From an uncultured Azospirillum sp. (GTDB lineage Bacteria; Pseudomonadota; Alphaproteobacteria; Azospirillales; Azospirillaceae): a stretch of 64,000 nt of DNA. Shown one piece after another: positions 26,479 through 34,808 of the stretch. Below the pieces are notes generated by a model. The model did not search any database. It worked only from the letters and a program-made list of their open reading frames with translations, and was not told the origin of the DNA. The stretch is from contig NZ_CAMLJP010000022.1 of NCBI RefSeq assembly GCF_946480385.1, positions 1 through 64,000 on the forward strand, read 5' to 3'. Each line of letters opens with the position of its first letter. The first letter of the stretch is position 1. The translations under genes and the position numbers were made by a program.

Positions 26479-28581
26479 TCACGCCGCGCGAACGGCGGTG
26501 ATGAAGCTGGTGACCTCGCCGCGCAGGGTTTCGGCCTCGCGGGCGAGGCTGCTGGCGGCGTCCAGCACCTCGGTGGCGGCGGAGCCGGTTTCCAGCACCG
26601 CGTGGTTGACGCCGACGATGGTGGAGGAGACCTCGGTGGTGCCGCGCGCCGCCTCCGTCACATTGCCGGCGATGTCGCGGGTGGCGGCGCCCTGCTCCTC
26701 GATGGCGGCGGCGATGGTGGTGGTGATCTCGCTGATGCGGCCGATGGTCTGGCCGATGCCGGCGATGGCGTCCTGGGCGCCGCCGGTGGCCTGCTGGATC
26801 TCCTTCACTTTGGCCTGGATCTCGTCGGTGGCGCGGGCGGTCTGGCTGGCCAGCGCCTTCACCTCGCCCGCGACGACGGCGAAGCCCTTGCCCGCTTCAC
26901 CCGCACGCGCGGCTTCGATGGTGGCGTTCAGCGCCAGCAGGTTGGTTTGCGCGGCGATGGTGTTGATCATCTCCACCACATGGCCGATCTGGTCGGCCGC
27001 CTCCACCAGCATCCGCATGGTGCTGTTGGTCCGTTCGGCCTGGGTCACCGCTTCGCCCGAGATGCGGGTGGAGGCGGCGATCTGACGGCCGATTTCCAGG
27101 ATGGAGGCCGACAGCTCCTCCGTCGCCGAGGCCACCGTCTGCACGTTGGCCGACGCCTGTTCGGAGGCCGCGGCGACGGCGGTCGCCTGCGCGCTCGCCT
27201 GGGTCGCGGTGGTGGACATGGCGCCGGCGGTGCCCTGCATCTCGGTCGCGGCGGAGGCGACCGTCTCCACGATGTGCATCGCCTTGGCGTCGAAATCGCG
27301 CATCAGCGCTTCCAGCCGGGCGGCCCGCGCCTCCTTGGCGGCCTGTTCGCGGGCCTGCTCCGCCGCCAGACGGTCGGCGGTGATCATGCTGTCGCGGAAG
27401 ACGGTGACGGTCGCCGCCATGCCGCCGATCTCGTCGGCGCGGTCCAAGCCGGGGATAGCCACCGCCATGTCGCGGTCGGCCAGACGGCGCATCGCTTCGG
27501 TCATCGAGCGGATCGGGTCGCTGACCCGGCGCTTGGCGACGACCATGCCGGCGACGGTCAGCAGCACGGCGGCCAGCACGAGCAGGCCGGCGACGACGGC
27601 GTCACGGGTCGCACGCGCGGCCTGCGATTCGGAGCGGACGACCATCCGGTCCACCGCGGCCAATGCTGCATCGACGATGTAGCCCTGGCTGGCGGTGTCC
27701 TGCCGGCGCAGCGTGCCGATCTCCACCGGCGAGGGGCGGCCCTCGGCCAGCGCGGCGAGCACCGCCTTGCGCTGGTCGACCAGCGGGCCTTCGAAATTCA
27801 CCTTGGCCTTCTCGACCGCCTCGCGGATGCTGTCCGGCGTGTCGGGGCGGGCGGCCGATTCCTTGACCAGGGCCCAGGCCTGCGCGGTGCGGCCGACGGC
27901 CTCCGCCACCGCCTGCGCGTCGGCCGGCGTCCAGGCTTGGCCGGTGGCGACCGCGGTCTGGATGCGCAGCGCCATGCCGCCGGCGTTCAGGCGGGTGTTC
28001 CAGGCGGCGCGCTTGATGCCCAGCAGATGGTCGACCACCGGATCGGCCAGCTTCAGCGAGCCGTCGAGGAGGTCGGTGGCGGCGGTCAGCGCGTCGAGAT
28101 AGGCGACGGGCGTCGTCGCCCAGGCCGCTGCCACCGCCGGATCGCGCGTGGCCTTGCGCTGGCGCACCGCCTCGTCGGCCTGTCGGCGCAGGGCGGCCAG
28201 CGTGTCGTGGGTGGCGCGCAACGTCGAGGCCGCCGCTGGCAGGCCGGGCAGATCGAGCGTGTCGAGCTTGGCGGCGATGGCGGCATAGCCGGCCTCCGCC
28301 ACCGCGCGGTTGGCGGCGATGTCGCGCAGTTCTGCGTCACCGGCCGGCTCCTCCGCCCCCAGTGCCGGGCCGACCAGACCGCGCTCAAGACGGATCGCCA
28401 GCAGCGTGCGCAGCAGGTCGCGGCTGGCCTCGCTGAGTGTGGCGACGCGATGGGCGTTGCGGGTGCGGTCCACGACGTCGACCAGTGTGTGGCTGCTGGT
28501 GGCGATCAGCAGCAGGCCCAGCGCGGCGACGACGAGTCCAAGGGTGGCGCGGATCGACAGCCGCGAGAGGAGCGTGATCAT
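26479..28581 (-). CDS. Methyl-accepting chemotaxis protein
   Basis: A 700-residue chemoreceptor. Helix 1 (about 11-33) and helix 2 (about 330-350) bracket a large, mostly helical periplasmic sensor domain of about 290 residues without a PAS/Cache signature that I can recognise. A HAMP domain ([21 protein letters not shown]) is followed by the coiled-coil signalling domain with the conserved tip [20 protein letters not shown] and [15 protein letters not shown]. No C-terminal CheR-docking pentapeptide is seen. AGGA lies 7 bases before the ATG. It is monocistronic and convergent with the ROK gene; the attractant is unknown, although nearby sugar transport genes make a sugar or binding protein plausible. 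Confidence 0.93.
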   Translation of the reverse strand: MITLLSRLSIRATLGLVVAALGLLLIATSSHTLVDVVDRTRNAHRVATLSEASRDLLRTLLAIRLERGLVGPALGAEEPAGDAELRDIAANRAVAEAGYAAIAAKLDTLDLPGLPAAASTLRATHDTLAALRRQADEAVRQRKATRDPAVAAAWATTPVAYLDALTAATDLLDGSLKLADPVVDHLLGIKRAAWNTRLNAGGMALRIQTAVATGQAWTPADAQAVAEAVGRTAQAWALVKESAARPDTPDSIREAVEKAKVNFEGPLVDQRKAVLAALAEGRPSPVEIGTLRRQDTASQGYIVDAALAAVDRMVVRSESQAARATRDAVVAGLLVLAAVLLTVAGMVVAKRRVSDPIRSMTEAMRRLADRDMAVAIPGLDRADEIGGMAATVTVFRDSMITADRLAAEQAREQAAKEARAARLEALMRDFDAKAMHIVETVASAATEMQGTAGAMSTTATQASAQATAVAAASEQASANVQTVASATEELSASILEIGRQIAASTRISGEAVTQAERTNSTMRMLVEAADQIGHVVEMINTIAAQTNLLALNATIEAARAGEAGKGFAVVAGEVKALASQTARATDEIQAKVKEIQQATGGAQDAIAGIGQTIGRISEITTTIAAAIEEQGAATRDIAGNVTEAARGTTEVSSTIVGVNHAVLETGSAATEVLDAASSLAREAETLRGEVTSFITAVRAA

Positions 28582-28908
28582 GGTCGATTCCTGTTTGTGC
28601 GAAGAGTTCTAACCGTGGCGGAGGGCGCCGCACCGCTCCGCCGGCCGTGGCGGGCCGGCGCGGGCAAAACGGGCGCTTTTTGAAAGCAGGCGGGGGTTTA
28701 AGCCGAAGACATTGACGGAATCCGACTCATCCTTTCGGCTCAGCCCCTATTGACAGCGGTCGGCATGGTCCGCAACGGCATCTCTCCAGCGTTGATATAT
28801 TAATATGTTAAAACTGTGTGCTTTGGGAATGCAGATAAATCCGAAGCATGGATCAAAATGCCGCATGAAAACGTTAAAGTATTTATTCGAAATTTAAAAT
28901 AAACGCGG
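28582..28908. other. AT-rich intergenic region upstream of the chemoreceptor
   Basis: This 327-bp gap contains no supported gene. Its right half (about 28790-28905) is unusually AT-rich for this window, including ATATATTAATATGTTAA and runs of A and T near the DUF5666 stop codon. The left part has AGCCGAA (28701) and TTCGGCT (28734) as an inverted pair and a copy of a short dispersed repeat (28714-28743) also found at 19042. It probably contains the chemoreceptor promoter and the end of the DUF5666 transcript. Confidence 0.5.
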
Positions 28909-30198
28909 TCAGAAATGCCCGCTCCTGCCGCCGAAACCACCGCTTGGTCCGCCGTCGGGACCTCTGTCCGGCCCGCCGCCAAAGTCGCCGCCGAATCCAC
29001 CACGGGGGCCGCTGTGCGGTGAACCGCCACCAGCTGGAACACCGCCCGGAACTCCGCCCGGCCCCCGGCCGGGACCGCCGAACGCGCCTCCCGGACCGGC
29101 GGGACCACCATAAGGACTGGGGGGCGCGCCCAGTCCGGGGGGGGTGCGCATGCCGTCCACCAGACCATCCGGTCCCTGCATGCCATCGGAGCGCATGCCC
29201 TCGCCCGCCAGACCGGCGGCGCGGGCGGCGGGATCGGCGCCGGGCAGCGACCGGCCGCCCAGATGCGGCGCGCCGAAGGCCCGGCCGCCGCCGATCCCGC
29301 CGCCGGAGGTGACCACGCTGTCGATCACCACCCGCGCCGGCGCGGCAATGCCGTTTGCCCGGTCGATGCGTGGTCCGCCCGGCGCGACGGGCTGGCCGGA
29401 GCCGTCCACATAGGTTTCGACCGACAGGGCGCCGACCGCGGTGCCGAAGGGGTTGAAGGGATCGGGCTCCATCGTCAGCGCCGCAAAGACACCCGCCTTT
29501 CCAGCGGCAGCGCCGGCGACGCGCACCATGCCGCCGACCTCCGGCAAGGCACCGTCGAGCCCCCGGCCGCGGGACAGCGTCAGGCCGGCGACGGTCAGCG
29601 TCTTCGGCGTGACGGCATCGAGCCGGCCGCGCAGAATCCAGCCGCGCGCCGGATCCCAGGGATCGACGCGGCTGGCATCGATCACGCCATCCGGCCGGCG
29701 CAGGCCGGAGACGGCGACCCAGCGTCCGGGCGTGAGCGCGGTGGTGCCCTCGGCCGTGGCGAGGTCGATGCGCTGGCCCAGCACCAGCGCGCCGCCGGCC
29801 GTCGTCCGATCCACCGGGCCGGCGACGGCGAAGCGCACCGCCAGCGTTTGCGCGGTCAGTCCGGTCGGCCCGCCGGGCGCGGCGGTCATCGCGACGGTCT
29901 GGCCGATGCGGACATCGCCGGGCTGCGCCGGACGGCCTTCGATCCGCACGGCGGTGGTCGGCGGCAGATCGACCCGCAAGCCGTTGACCCAGACGCTGCC
30001 GAAAGCGGTGACCGTGCCGACGATGCCCGTGCCGACGATGCCCGTGCCGCCGATGCCACGGTCGGCGACGGACACGCCGGTGCCGCCGATGCCGCGGTCC
30101 GCCAGCCCGTCATCCCGGCCAGGGGAGGGGGTAGGACCGCAGCCGGCGGCGAGCAGCAGCGTCAGCAGCAGGGTTCGGGCGAGGGGCTTGCGGATCAC
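28909..30198 (-). CDS. DUF5666-type lipoprotein with Gly/Pro-rich tail
   Basis: A 429-residue predicted lipoprotein of unknown function. The signal peptide ends in the lipobox LLLAAGC with Cys20. Residues 34-63 hold short repeats, DRGIGGTG twice and GIVGTG twice, leading into GTVTAFGSVWVNGLRVD, the hallmark of DUF5666. Several DUF5666-like beta segments follow to about residue 295. The last 130 residues are Gly/Pro-rich, low-complexity and probably disordered. The start codon is GTG and overlaps the stop of the DUF6502 gene (GTGA), so the two are translationally coupled. The repeats and tail suggest a surface or matrix-like role, but none is demonstrated. Confidence 0.8.
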   Translation of the reverse strand: MIRKPLARTLLLTLLLAAGCGPTPSPGRDDGLADRGIGGTGVSVADRGIGGTGIVGTGIVGTVTAFGSVWVNGLRVDLPPTTAVRIEGRPAQPGDVRIGQTVAMTAAPGGPTGLTAQTLAVRFAVAGPVDRTTAGGALVLGQRIDLATAEGTTALTPGRWVAVSGLRRPDGVIDASRVDPWDPARGWILRGRLDAVTPKTLTVAGLTLSRGRGLDGALPEVGGMVRVAGAAAGKAGVFAALTMEPDPFNPFGTAVGALSVETYVDGSGQPVAPGGPRIDRANGIAAPARVVIDSVVTSGGGIGGGRAFGAPHLGGRSLPGADPAARAAGLAGEGMRSDGMQGPDGLVDGMRTPPGLGAPPSPYGGPAGPGGAFGGPGRGPGGVPGGVPAGGGSPHSGPRGGFGGDFGGGPDRGPDGGPSGGFGGRSGHF

Positions 30199-31109
30199 GA
30201 TGCGCCTGCTCCCCCGCCGGAGCCGGCAACTTGCGGCGCAGGAACGGGCGCCTCGTCCTCGTCATAGAGATAGAGGCCGGCGGTGAAACGGTGGCTCGCA
30301 TCGTCGCGGCCGGCATCGCCGTCGGCGAGGTCCGCCGCCATGCGGTTCAACTCCACCAGCATCGCCATGCCCAGCCGGTCGGCCTCGCGGCGCAGGATGG
30401 CGATGGTGTCGGGGCTGAGCCGGTCATAGGCCAGCGCCCGCTCCAGGAACGGCGGGGTGCCGCCGGCCAGATTGTGGCCGGACGCCGCCAGATGGTCGGC
30501 GAGGTTGCGGCCGTAATAATAGGCGAGCTTGTCCAGATCGCCGCGCGGCACATGCGCCGCCTCGGCAAGGTCGAGCAGGCCGTCGGGCCGTTCCGTCACC
30601 AGCCCGGCATACAGCAGCTCGTCCAGCAGGGCGCGCGGGCGGATGTCCTTGCTGATGCCGGTCACCAGCGCCTCGAAGCCGGGCTCGCCGTCCGGACCGG
30701 AGCCGCGGGGCAGAGGGCGGGGGTGGCCGGCGGCATCGAGGAAGCCGGGATCGGTCAGCCAGCGGCTCAGCACCTGCGACCCCAGCGACGGCGCGGCGGC
30801 GGCGGCGGCCTCCGCGGCCGGCGGAGCGCTGCGGATCTGGCTGACGTCCTTGCGGTGGACACCGGTCAGCAGGGTGATGCGGCTGTCGGTCATCGGCTTT
30901 CCGGGCAGCGCGAAGCCGCGCTCCGCCACCTCGACATAGACCGACTTCAGCAGGGTGGCCAGCATCGGCCAGGAAATGCCGAATCCGATCAGCGTCCGCA
31001 CCAGCGGGACCAGCACCCGGCGCACTGCCGACAGCAGCGCCGGTGGCGGCGCCGCCCCGGTGATGCCCGCCTCCTTGGGGCGGTCTGGCTGGGGGCTGCG
31101 GGTGGGCAC
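30195..31109 (-). CDS. DUF6502 family protein
   Basis: A 304-residue cytoplasmic protein of unknown function. The N-terminal third matches DUF6502: VRRVLVPLVRTLIGFGISWP, then LLKSVYVEVAERGF and SRITLLTGVHRKDVSQI, which looks like a winged-helix DNA-binding segment. The C-terminal part is helical with YYYGRNLADHLAASGHNL. The track has no ATG near the conserved region; GTG at 31109 with CGGAG 10 bases upstream is chosen, GTG at 31199 is an alternative. It overlaps the downstream DUF5666 gene. A regulator-plus-lipoprotein pair is one reading of this arrangement. Confidence 0.75.
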   Translation of the reverse strand: MPTRSPQPDRPKEAGITGAAPPPALLSAVRRVLVPLVRTLIGFGISWPMLATLLKSVYVEVAERGFALPGKPMTDSRITLLTGVHRKDVSQIRSAPPAAEAAAAAAPSLGSQVLSRWLTDPGFLDAAGHPRPLPRGSGPDGEPGFEALVTGISKDIRPRALLDELLYAGLVTERPDGLLDLAEAAHVPRGDLDKLAYYYGRNLADHLAASGHNLAGGTPPFLERALAYDRLSPDTIAILRREADRLGMAMLVELNRMAADLADGDAGRDDASHRFTAGLYLYDEDEAPVPAPQVAGSGGGAGAS

Positions 31110-31464
31110 GCGCCTGACACTCCGGCGGTTGGGGCTGTCTCTGTGACCGCTCTCTATGACCGATGTGACAATAGCGCGGCGCGCCCGAAAGGGAATCACC
31201 TTTTCACTTGATGTGGGAAATTTTCCCACGCATGATGCCGGGCATGCGACGGCCACCGTCGCTGCGCATTTCCACGAGGACCACCAAGGTCCTCCAAGCT
31301 TTCCCAAGGTTAGGAGCGGCTGTCCGGCCGTAGCCCGCATGAGCCTGTCGTCGATTGACCAGCCTGCTTGCCCGCCCGCCCGCAGGGACGCTCCCAACCC
31401 TGTCAGGGCGCATGGAAATCGGAACCCGTCCCCGGTCCTTCCCTTTCGAACGCGAGCGTCCGAC
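31110..31464. promoter_or_regulatory. Divergent gap with palindrome GTGGGAAATTTTCCCAC
   Basis: The 355-bp gap lies between the divergent DUF6502 gene and a membrane protein gene. Positions 31213-31229 form a perfect 8-1-8 palindrome (GTGGGAAA-T-TTTCCCAC), followed by ATGCC-G-GGCAT at 31235-31245. These are strong operator candidates, perhaps for the DUF6502 protein. No gene is seen in the gap. Confidence 0.55.
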
Positions 31465-32175
31465 ATGGCGTCGTCCATCGCCCGTCACGCGGCCACCAGC
31501 CGGTCGACTTTGATCCGCAGCGTCCTGTTCGGGGCGGCGGCGAACCTGCTGGTGGCCGGAACCGCGCTTTATGCCCTGCCGCTGCAGGACGCCCTGTGGG
31601 TGGGGGCCGACGACGGCAGCCTGCTTCTGCTGGTCGCCGTTGCGCTGGGGCTGTTCGGCCTGCATGCGCTGCTGGACTTCGGCCAATCGCGCGAACTGGC
31701 GCGGCTGGTGCCGCCCGGTGCTCTGCCGGGGGGGCCGGCGGGGTGGATCGAGCGGCTGTGGCTGCCGGACGCGGCATGGGCACCGGTTCATCTGGCGGTG
31801 CTGGCACTGCTGAATCCGCTGATGGGAGCGCTGGCGCTGGCCGGGATCGCGGCGTTGGCGGCAATGATCGCCGTCGGCGCCACCGGGCCGGCAAGGGCGC
31901 CGGGTGGACAGTCACAGCTCGCCCGGCTGGCCGGCGCGGACAGTTTCGGCTGCACCGACGGATTCCTTGCCGGGCTGGGCTTCTGCGAGACGGTCTATCG
32001 GGTGCTGACCGTCGGAATGGGGGCGGCACTGCTGGCGCGTGGTGATCTGGAGCCGGGACTGTTCGCCGCCGCTTCGGTGATCGGCATCGCCGCGATGCGG
32101 TCGGCCGCGCGGGCCGCCGCCCGCTGGCGTGGCGGGCGGCAGGCGGCGGTGATGCTGCAGGCCGGGCGGATGTGA
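31465..32175 (+). CDS. Small membrane protein resembling the membrane half of a type I secretion ABC exporter
   Basis: A 236-residue polytopic membrane protein. LFGAAANLLVAGTALYALPL with LLLLVAVALGLFGLHALLDF resembles helices 1-2 of PrtD-type exporters, WAPVHLAVLALLNPLMGALA resembles their FFDAPWFPIYL/HPWLG segment, and the region 172-221 resembles their last two helices before the ATPase. Parts of the normal linker helices are missing, and there is no Walker A, signature or Walker B: the protein ends where the nucleotide-binding domain should begin. ATG at 31465 (MASSIARH) is chosen; a longer frame starts at 31156. Degenerate exporter remnant or a repurposed membrane protein are both possible. 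Confidence 0.6.
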   Translation: MASSIARHAATSRSTLIRSVLFGAAANLLVAGTALYALPLQDALWVGADDGSLLLLVAVALGLFGLHALLDFGQSRELARLVPPGALPGGPAGWIERLWLPDAAWAPVHLAVLALLNPLMGALALAGIAALAAMIAVGATGPARAPGGQSQLARLAGADSFGCTDGFLAGLGFCETVYRVLTVGMGAALLARGDLEPGLFAAASVIGIAAMRSAARAAARWRGGRQAAVMLQAGRM

Positions 32176-32595
32176 CGGCGGAACTTCCACCGTTGAAACA
32201 GTCCCATCTCCCCTGGGGCGCCAGCATCATGCGTGAGAGCCGTTCAATGGCCCGGAGCCGGCGGTAGAGGCCGGCAAGGGCCAACGCCGCGTTCAGGTCG
32301 TCGGCCGGCATCGTCGTCAGCAGGCGCCAGCTTTCCTTCGCCTCGATCGACCATCGCCGTCTCCCATCCAATCCCTTCACATCGCGTTGGAAACGACCAG
32401 CCGGCGCGACAGACGTGCGAATGCCATAGCTCCCGGGGACGGGAGCTATGGCATTTTTCGTTCCCGATGGCGCAATGCGCAGAACCGGCAAAAGCGGTTC
32501 CGAAGAGGCAATCACCCTCCGCGCCCTTTCCGTAGCATCCGTTCATCAAGACAGCCGGAGCCGGCCCCGCCGGTCCGGTCCCGAACGGACCACGC
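32176..32595. other. Intergenic region with possible gene fragment on the minus strand
   Basis: In this 420-bp gap the minus strand from about 32380 to 32176 reads in a protein-like, GC3-rich frame (for example DDLNAALALAGLYRRLRAI), with a GTG at 32380, but continues open antisense to the upstream gene and has no recognised homology. It may be a small gene or an old fragment. A terminator follows at 32421. Confidence 0.35.
32421..32459. terminator. Rho-independent terminator
   Basis: A perfect 14-bp stem, ATGCCATAGCTCCC paired with GGGAGCTATGGCAT, closes the loop GGGGAC and is followed by TTTTT (32455-32458 plus the preceding T). It probably ends the transcript of the rightward membrane-protein gene. 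Confidence 0.85.
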
Positions 32596-33591
32596 ATGAC
32601 CATCCAGGAATTCCATCCCTCCCGCCGGACGGTCCTCTCCGGCAGCGCCGCAATCGCCGTTGCGGGCAGCGGCCTGCTGGGCGCGCTCCCCGGTGCCGCC
32701 GCCGCGGCCGAAAAGACGGCCACCCGTCAAGACCCGACCAAAGGAACGAAACCGATGCTCCAGGGCAGCTACGTCACCACCAGGGACGGCGTCCAGATCT
32801 ACGTCAAGCAGTGGGGCCCGCAGACCGGCCAGCCGGTGGTCTTCAGCCACGGCTGGCCGCTGACCGGCGACGCCTTCGAAGACCAGATGATGTTCCTGGC
32901 CCAGCACGGCTACCGCACCATCGCCCATGACCGCCGCGGCCATGGCCGCTCGTCGCAGCCCGGTTTCGGCAATGATCTCGACCATTACGCCGACGATCTG
33001 GCCGCGGTGACCGAGGCACTGGACCTGAAGAACGCCGTCCATGTCGGCCATTCCACCGGCGGCGGCGAGGTTGCCCGCTACATCGGCCGCCATGGCGTGT
33101 CGCGCGTCGCCAAGGCCGCCCTGATCGGCGCCATCCCGCCGATCATGGTCAGGACCGACTGGAACCCCGACGGCGTGCCGATGGAGGTGTTCGACGGCAT
33201 CCGCGCCGGCGTGAAGGCCGACCGCTCGCAGTTCTTCAAGGACCTCGCCCTGCCCTTCTACGGCTTCAACCGTCCGGGCGCCAAGGTGTCGCAGGGCGCG
33301 GTCGACAGCTTCTGGATGCAGGGCATGATGGGCGGCCTGCTGGCCGAGTACGAGTGCGTCAAGGCCTTCTCCGAGACCGACCAGCGCGAAGACCTGAAGA
33401 AGATGATCGTCCCGACGCTGGTGCTGCACGGCGACGACGACCAGATCGTCCCGATCGCCACCTCCGCCAAGGCCGCCGTCAAGCTTCTGCCGAAGGGCAC
33501 GCTCAAGGTCGTCGCCGGCGCGCCGCACGGCCTGTGCACCACGCACAAGGACATCGTGAACGAGGAACTGCTGGCCTTCATCCGCGCCTGA
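32596..33591 (+). CDS. Tat-exported alpha/beta hydrolase, non-heme chloroperoxidase type
   Basis: A 331-residue alpha/beta hydrolase. A twin-arginine signal (SRRTVLSG, Arg10-Arg11, cleavage near 37) indicates periplasmic export of the folded protein. The catalytic triad is Ser153 in VGHSTGGG, Asp in [10 protein letters not shown] and His in GAPHGLC. The oxyanion segment is [12 protein letters not shown] and the strand before it starts [20 protein letters not shown]. Relatives are cofactor-free haloperoxidases/esterases. An internal Met54 would give a cytoplasmic form. It leads a seven-gene co-directional set. Natural substrate unknown. Confidence 0.9.
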   Translation: MTIQEFHPSRRTVLSGSAAIAVAGSGLLGALPGAAAAAEKTATRQDPTKGTKPMLQGSYVTTRDGVQIYVKQWGPQTGQPVVFSHGWPLTGDAFEDQMMFLAQHGYRTIAHDRRGHGRSSQPGFGNDLDHYADDLAAVTEALDLKNAVHVGHSTGGGEVARYIGRHGVSRVAKAALIGAIPPIMVRTDWNPDGVPMEVFDGIRAGVKADRSQFFKDLALPFYGFNRPGAKVSQGAVDSFWMQGMMGGLLAEYECVKAFSETDQREDLKKMIVPTLVLHGDDDQIVPIATSAKAAVKLLPKGTLKVVAGAPHGLCTTHKDIVNEELLAFIRA

Positions 33592-33619
33592 TCCTCATCG
33601 CGACTGTCCTTATTTGCAC

Positions 33620-33649
33620 AACAGTCATGTTCCATCAAGCATGATTGTT
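33620..33649. promoter_or_regulatory. Inverted repeat upstream of the isochorismatase-like gene
   Basis: AACAGTCATG (33620-33629) and CATGATTGTT (33640-33649) match as an inverted repeat at 9 of 10 positions around a 10-bp spacer. The position, 104 bp before the next start, suits an operator. The 161-bp gap implies that the following genes may have their own promoter. Confidence 0.45.
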
Positions 33650-33752
33650 CGAACATCCTTCACCATGACAAAGTCCCTGTCAGACGGCGCCGACGACGCA
33701 CCGGCGGCAGGCGGCCCAATCCTTTGAAACCCACACAAAACAGGAAAAGATC

Positions 33753-34439
33753 ATGACCTTCCCGGCCAAGTCGCTCATCAATGCCGACGACACCGCCTTC
33801 ATCTTCATCGATCACCAGCCGCAGATGTCCTTCGGCGTGGTCAACATCGACCGCCAGCAGCTGAAGAACAACACGGTCGCTCTGGCCAAGACCGCCAAGC
33901 TGTTCGGCGCCCCGACCATCCTGACCGCCGTCGAGACCGAGAGCTTCTCCGGCTACATCTGGCCGGAGCTGATGGACGTCCTGAAGCAGGACCCGATCGA
34001 GCGCACCTCGATGAACAGCTGGGATTCGGAAGAGCTGGTGGCCGCGGTCAAGGCGACCGGCAAGAAGAAGCTGGTCATCGCAGCATTGTGGACCGAGGCC
34101 TGCCTGCTGTTCCCGACGCTGTGCGCCATCGAGGAAGGCTTCGAGGTCTACATCGTCACCGATGCCTCGGGCGGCACGTCGCAGGAGGCCCATGACGCCG
34201 CCATCCGCCGCATGGAACAGGCCGGCGCCCATTCCATCACCTCCGTCAACGTCCTGCTGGAACTGCAGCGCGACTGGGCCAAGCGCGGCACCTACGACGG
34301 CGTCATGAACATCGTCCGCGAGCATTTCGGCGCCTACGGCATGGGCGTCGATTACGCCTACACCATGGTTCACAAGGCCCCGCAGCGCGGCGAGTTCGCC
34401 CACAAGGTGACCGGCGCCGCCGCGCATGAACACGCCTGA
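33753..34439 (+). CDS. Isochorismatase-fold cysteine hydrolase, YcaC-like
   Basis: A 228-residue cytoplasmic hydrolase of the isochorismatase superfamily. The catalytic Asp20 lies in FIFIDHQPQMSFGV and the nucleophile Cys117 in AALWTEACLLFPTL, both as in YcaC. YcaC-type proteins form large oligomers and act on an unidentified amide; biochemical roles are poorly known. AGGAAAAG precedes the ATG. It follows the exported hydrolase and precedes xapX, a neighbourhood seen with stress-induced YcaC homologues. Confidence 0.9.
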   Translation: MTFPAKSLINADDTAFIFIDHQPQMSFGVVNIDRQQLKNNTVALAKTAKLFGAPTILTAVETESFSGYIWPELMDVLKQDPIERTSMNSWDSEELVAAVKATGKKKLVIAALWTEACLLFPTLCAIEEGFEVYIVTDASGGTSQEAHDAAIRRMEQAGAHSITSVNVLLELQRDWAKRGTYDGVMNIVREHFGAYGMGVDYAYTMVHKAPQRGEFAHKVTGAAAHEHA

Positions 34440-34517
34440 CGGGCACGCCTGACGACCACACCGGCGCTCGCTCCATCGCGGGCGCCGGTCCCCCAGTCCA
34501 GAGCGGGAGACGGCACC

Positions 34518-34808
34518 ATGATGCCCTATCTTCTTTCGGCCGGCGCCGGCATCCTGGTCGGCGTGATCTATGCGCTGATCGGGGTCCGTTCCCCGGCGCC
34601 GCCGACCATCGCCCTGATCGGTCTGCTCGGCATGCTGGTCGGCGAACAGGTGGTGCCGGTCGTCAAGCGGCTGGTGGCCGGCGAGCCGGTGCTCGCCTTC
34701 ATCCAGACCGACTGCGCCCGCCATGTTCTGGGGCCGCATGCCGCTGCCGAGCCGCCCGAGCCGCCTACGCTCGCCAAGGCCGAGACCACCGGAGGGGAAA
34801 AGGCATGA
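34518..34808 (+). CDS. XapX domain (DUF1427) membrane protein
   Basis: A 96-residue protein with two hydrophobic segments (about 4-24 and 30-50): LLSAGAGILVGVIYALIGVRSPAPPTIALIGLLGML is the XapX/DUF1427 signature, of which ALIGVRSPAPP is the core. The tail is polar. GGGAG lies 10 bases before the ATG. Its stop overlaps the amidohydrolase start (ATGA), so the two are coupled. Function of the family is unknown. Confidence 0.88.
   Translation: MMPYLLSAGAGILVGVIYALIGVRSPAPPTIALIGLLGMLVGEQVVPVVKRLVAGEPVLAFIQTDCARHVLGPHAAAEPPEPPTLAKAETTGGEKA

Noticed and set aside
28160..28908. Possible insertion sequence near the AT-rich stretch
   Set aside because: No transposase frame, terminal inverted repeats or target duplication could be found around the AT-rich segment.
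29263..30286. Plus-strand frames opposite the DUF5666 gene
   Set aside because: Low-complexity Arg/Ala/Gly products with no domain; the minus strand has a signal peptide, lipobox and family motif.
31156..31464. N-terminal extension of the exporter-like protein from an ATG at 31156
   Set aside because: The extra 103 codons read through the 17-bp palindrome and the divergent promoter and contain no domain; MASSIARH at 31465 precedes the membrane helices directly.
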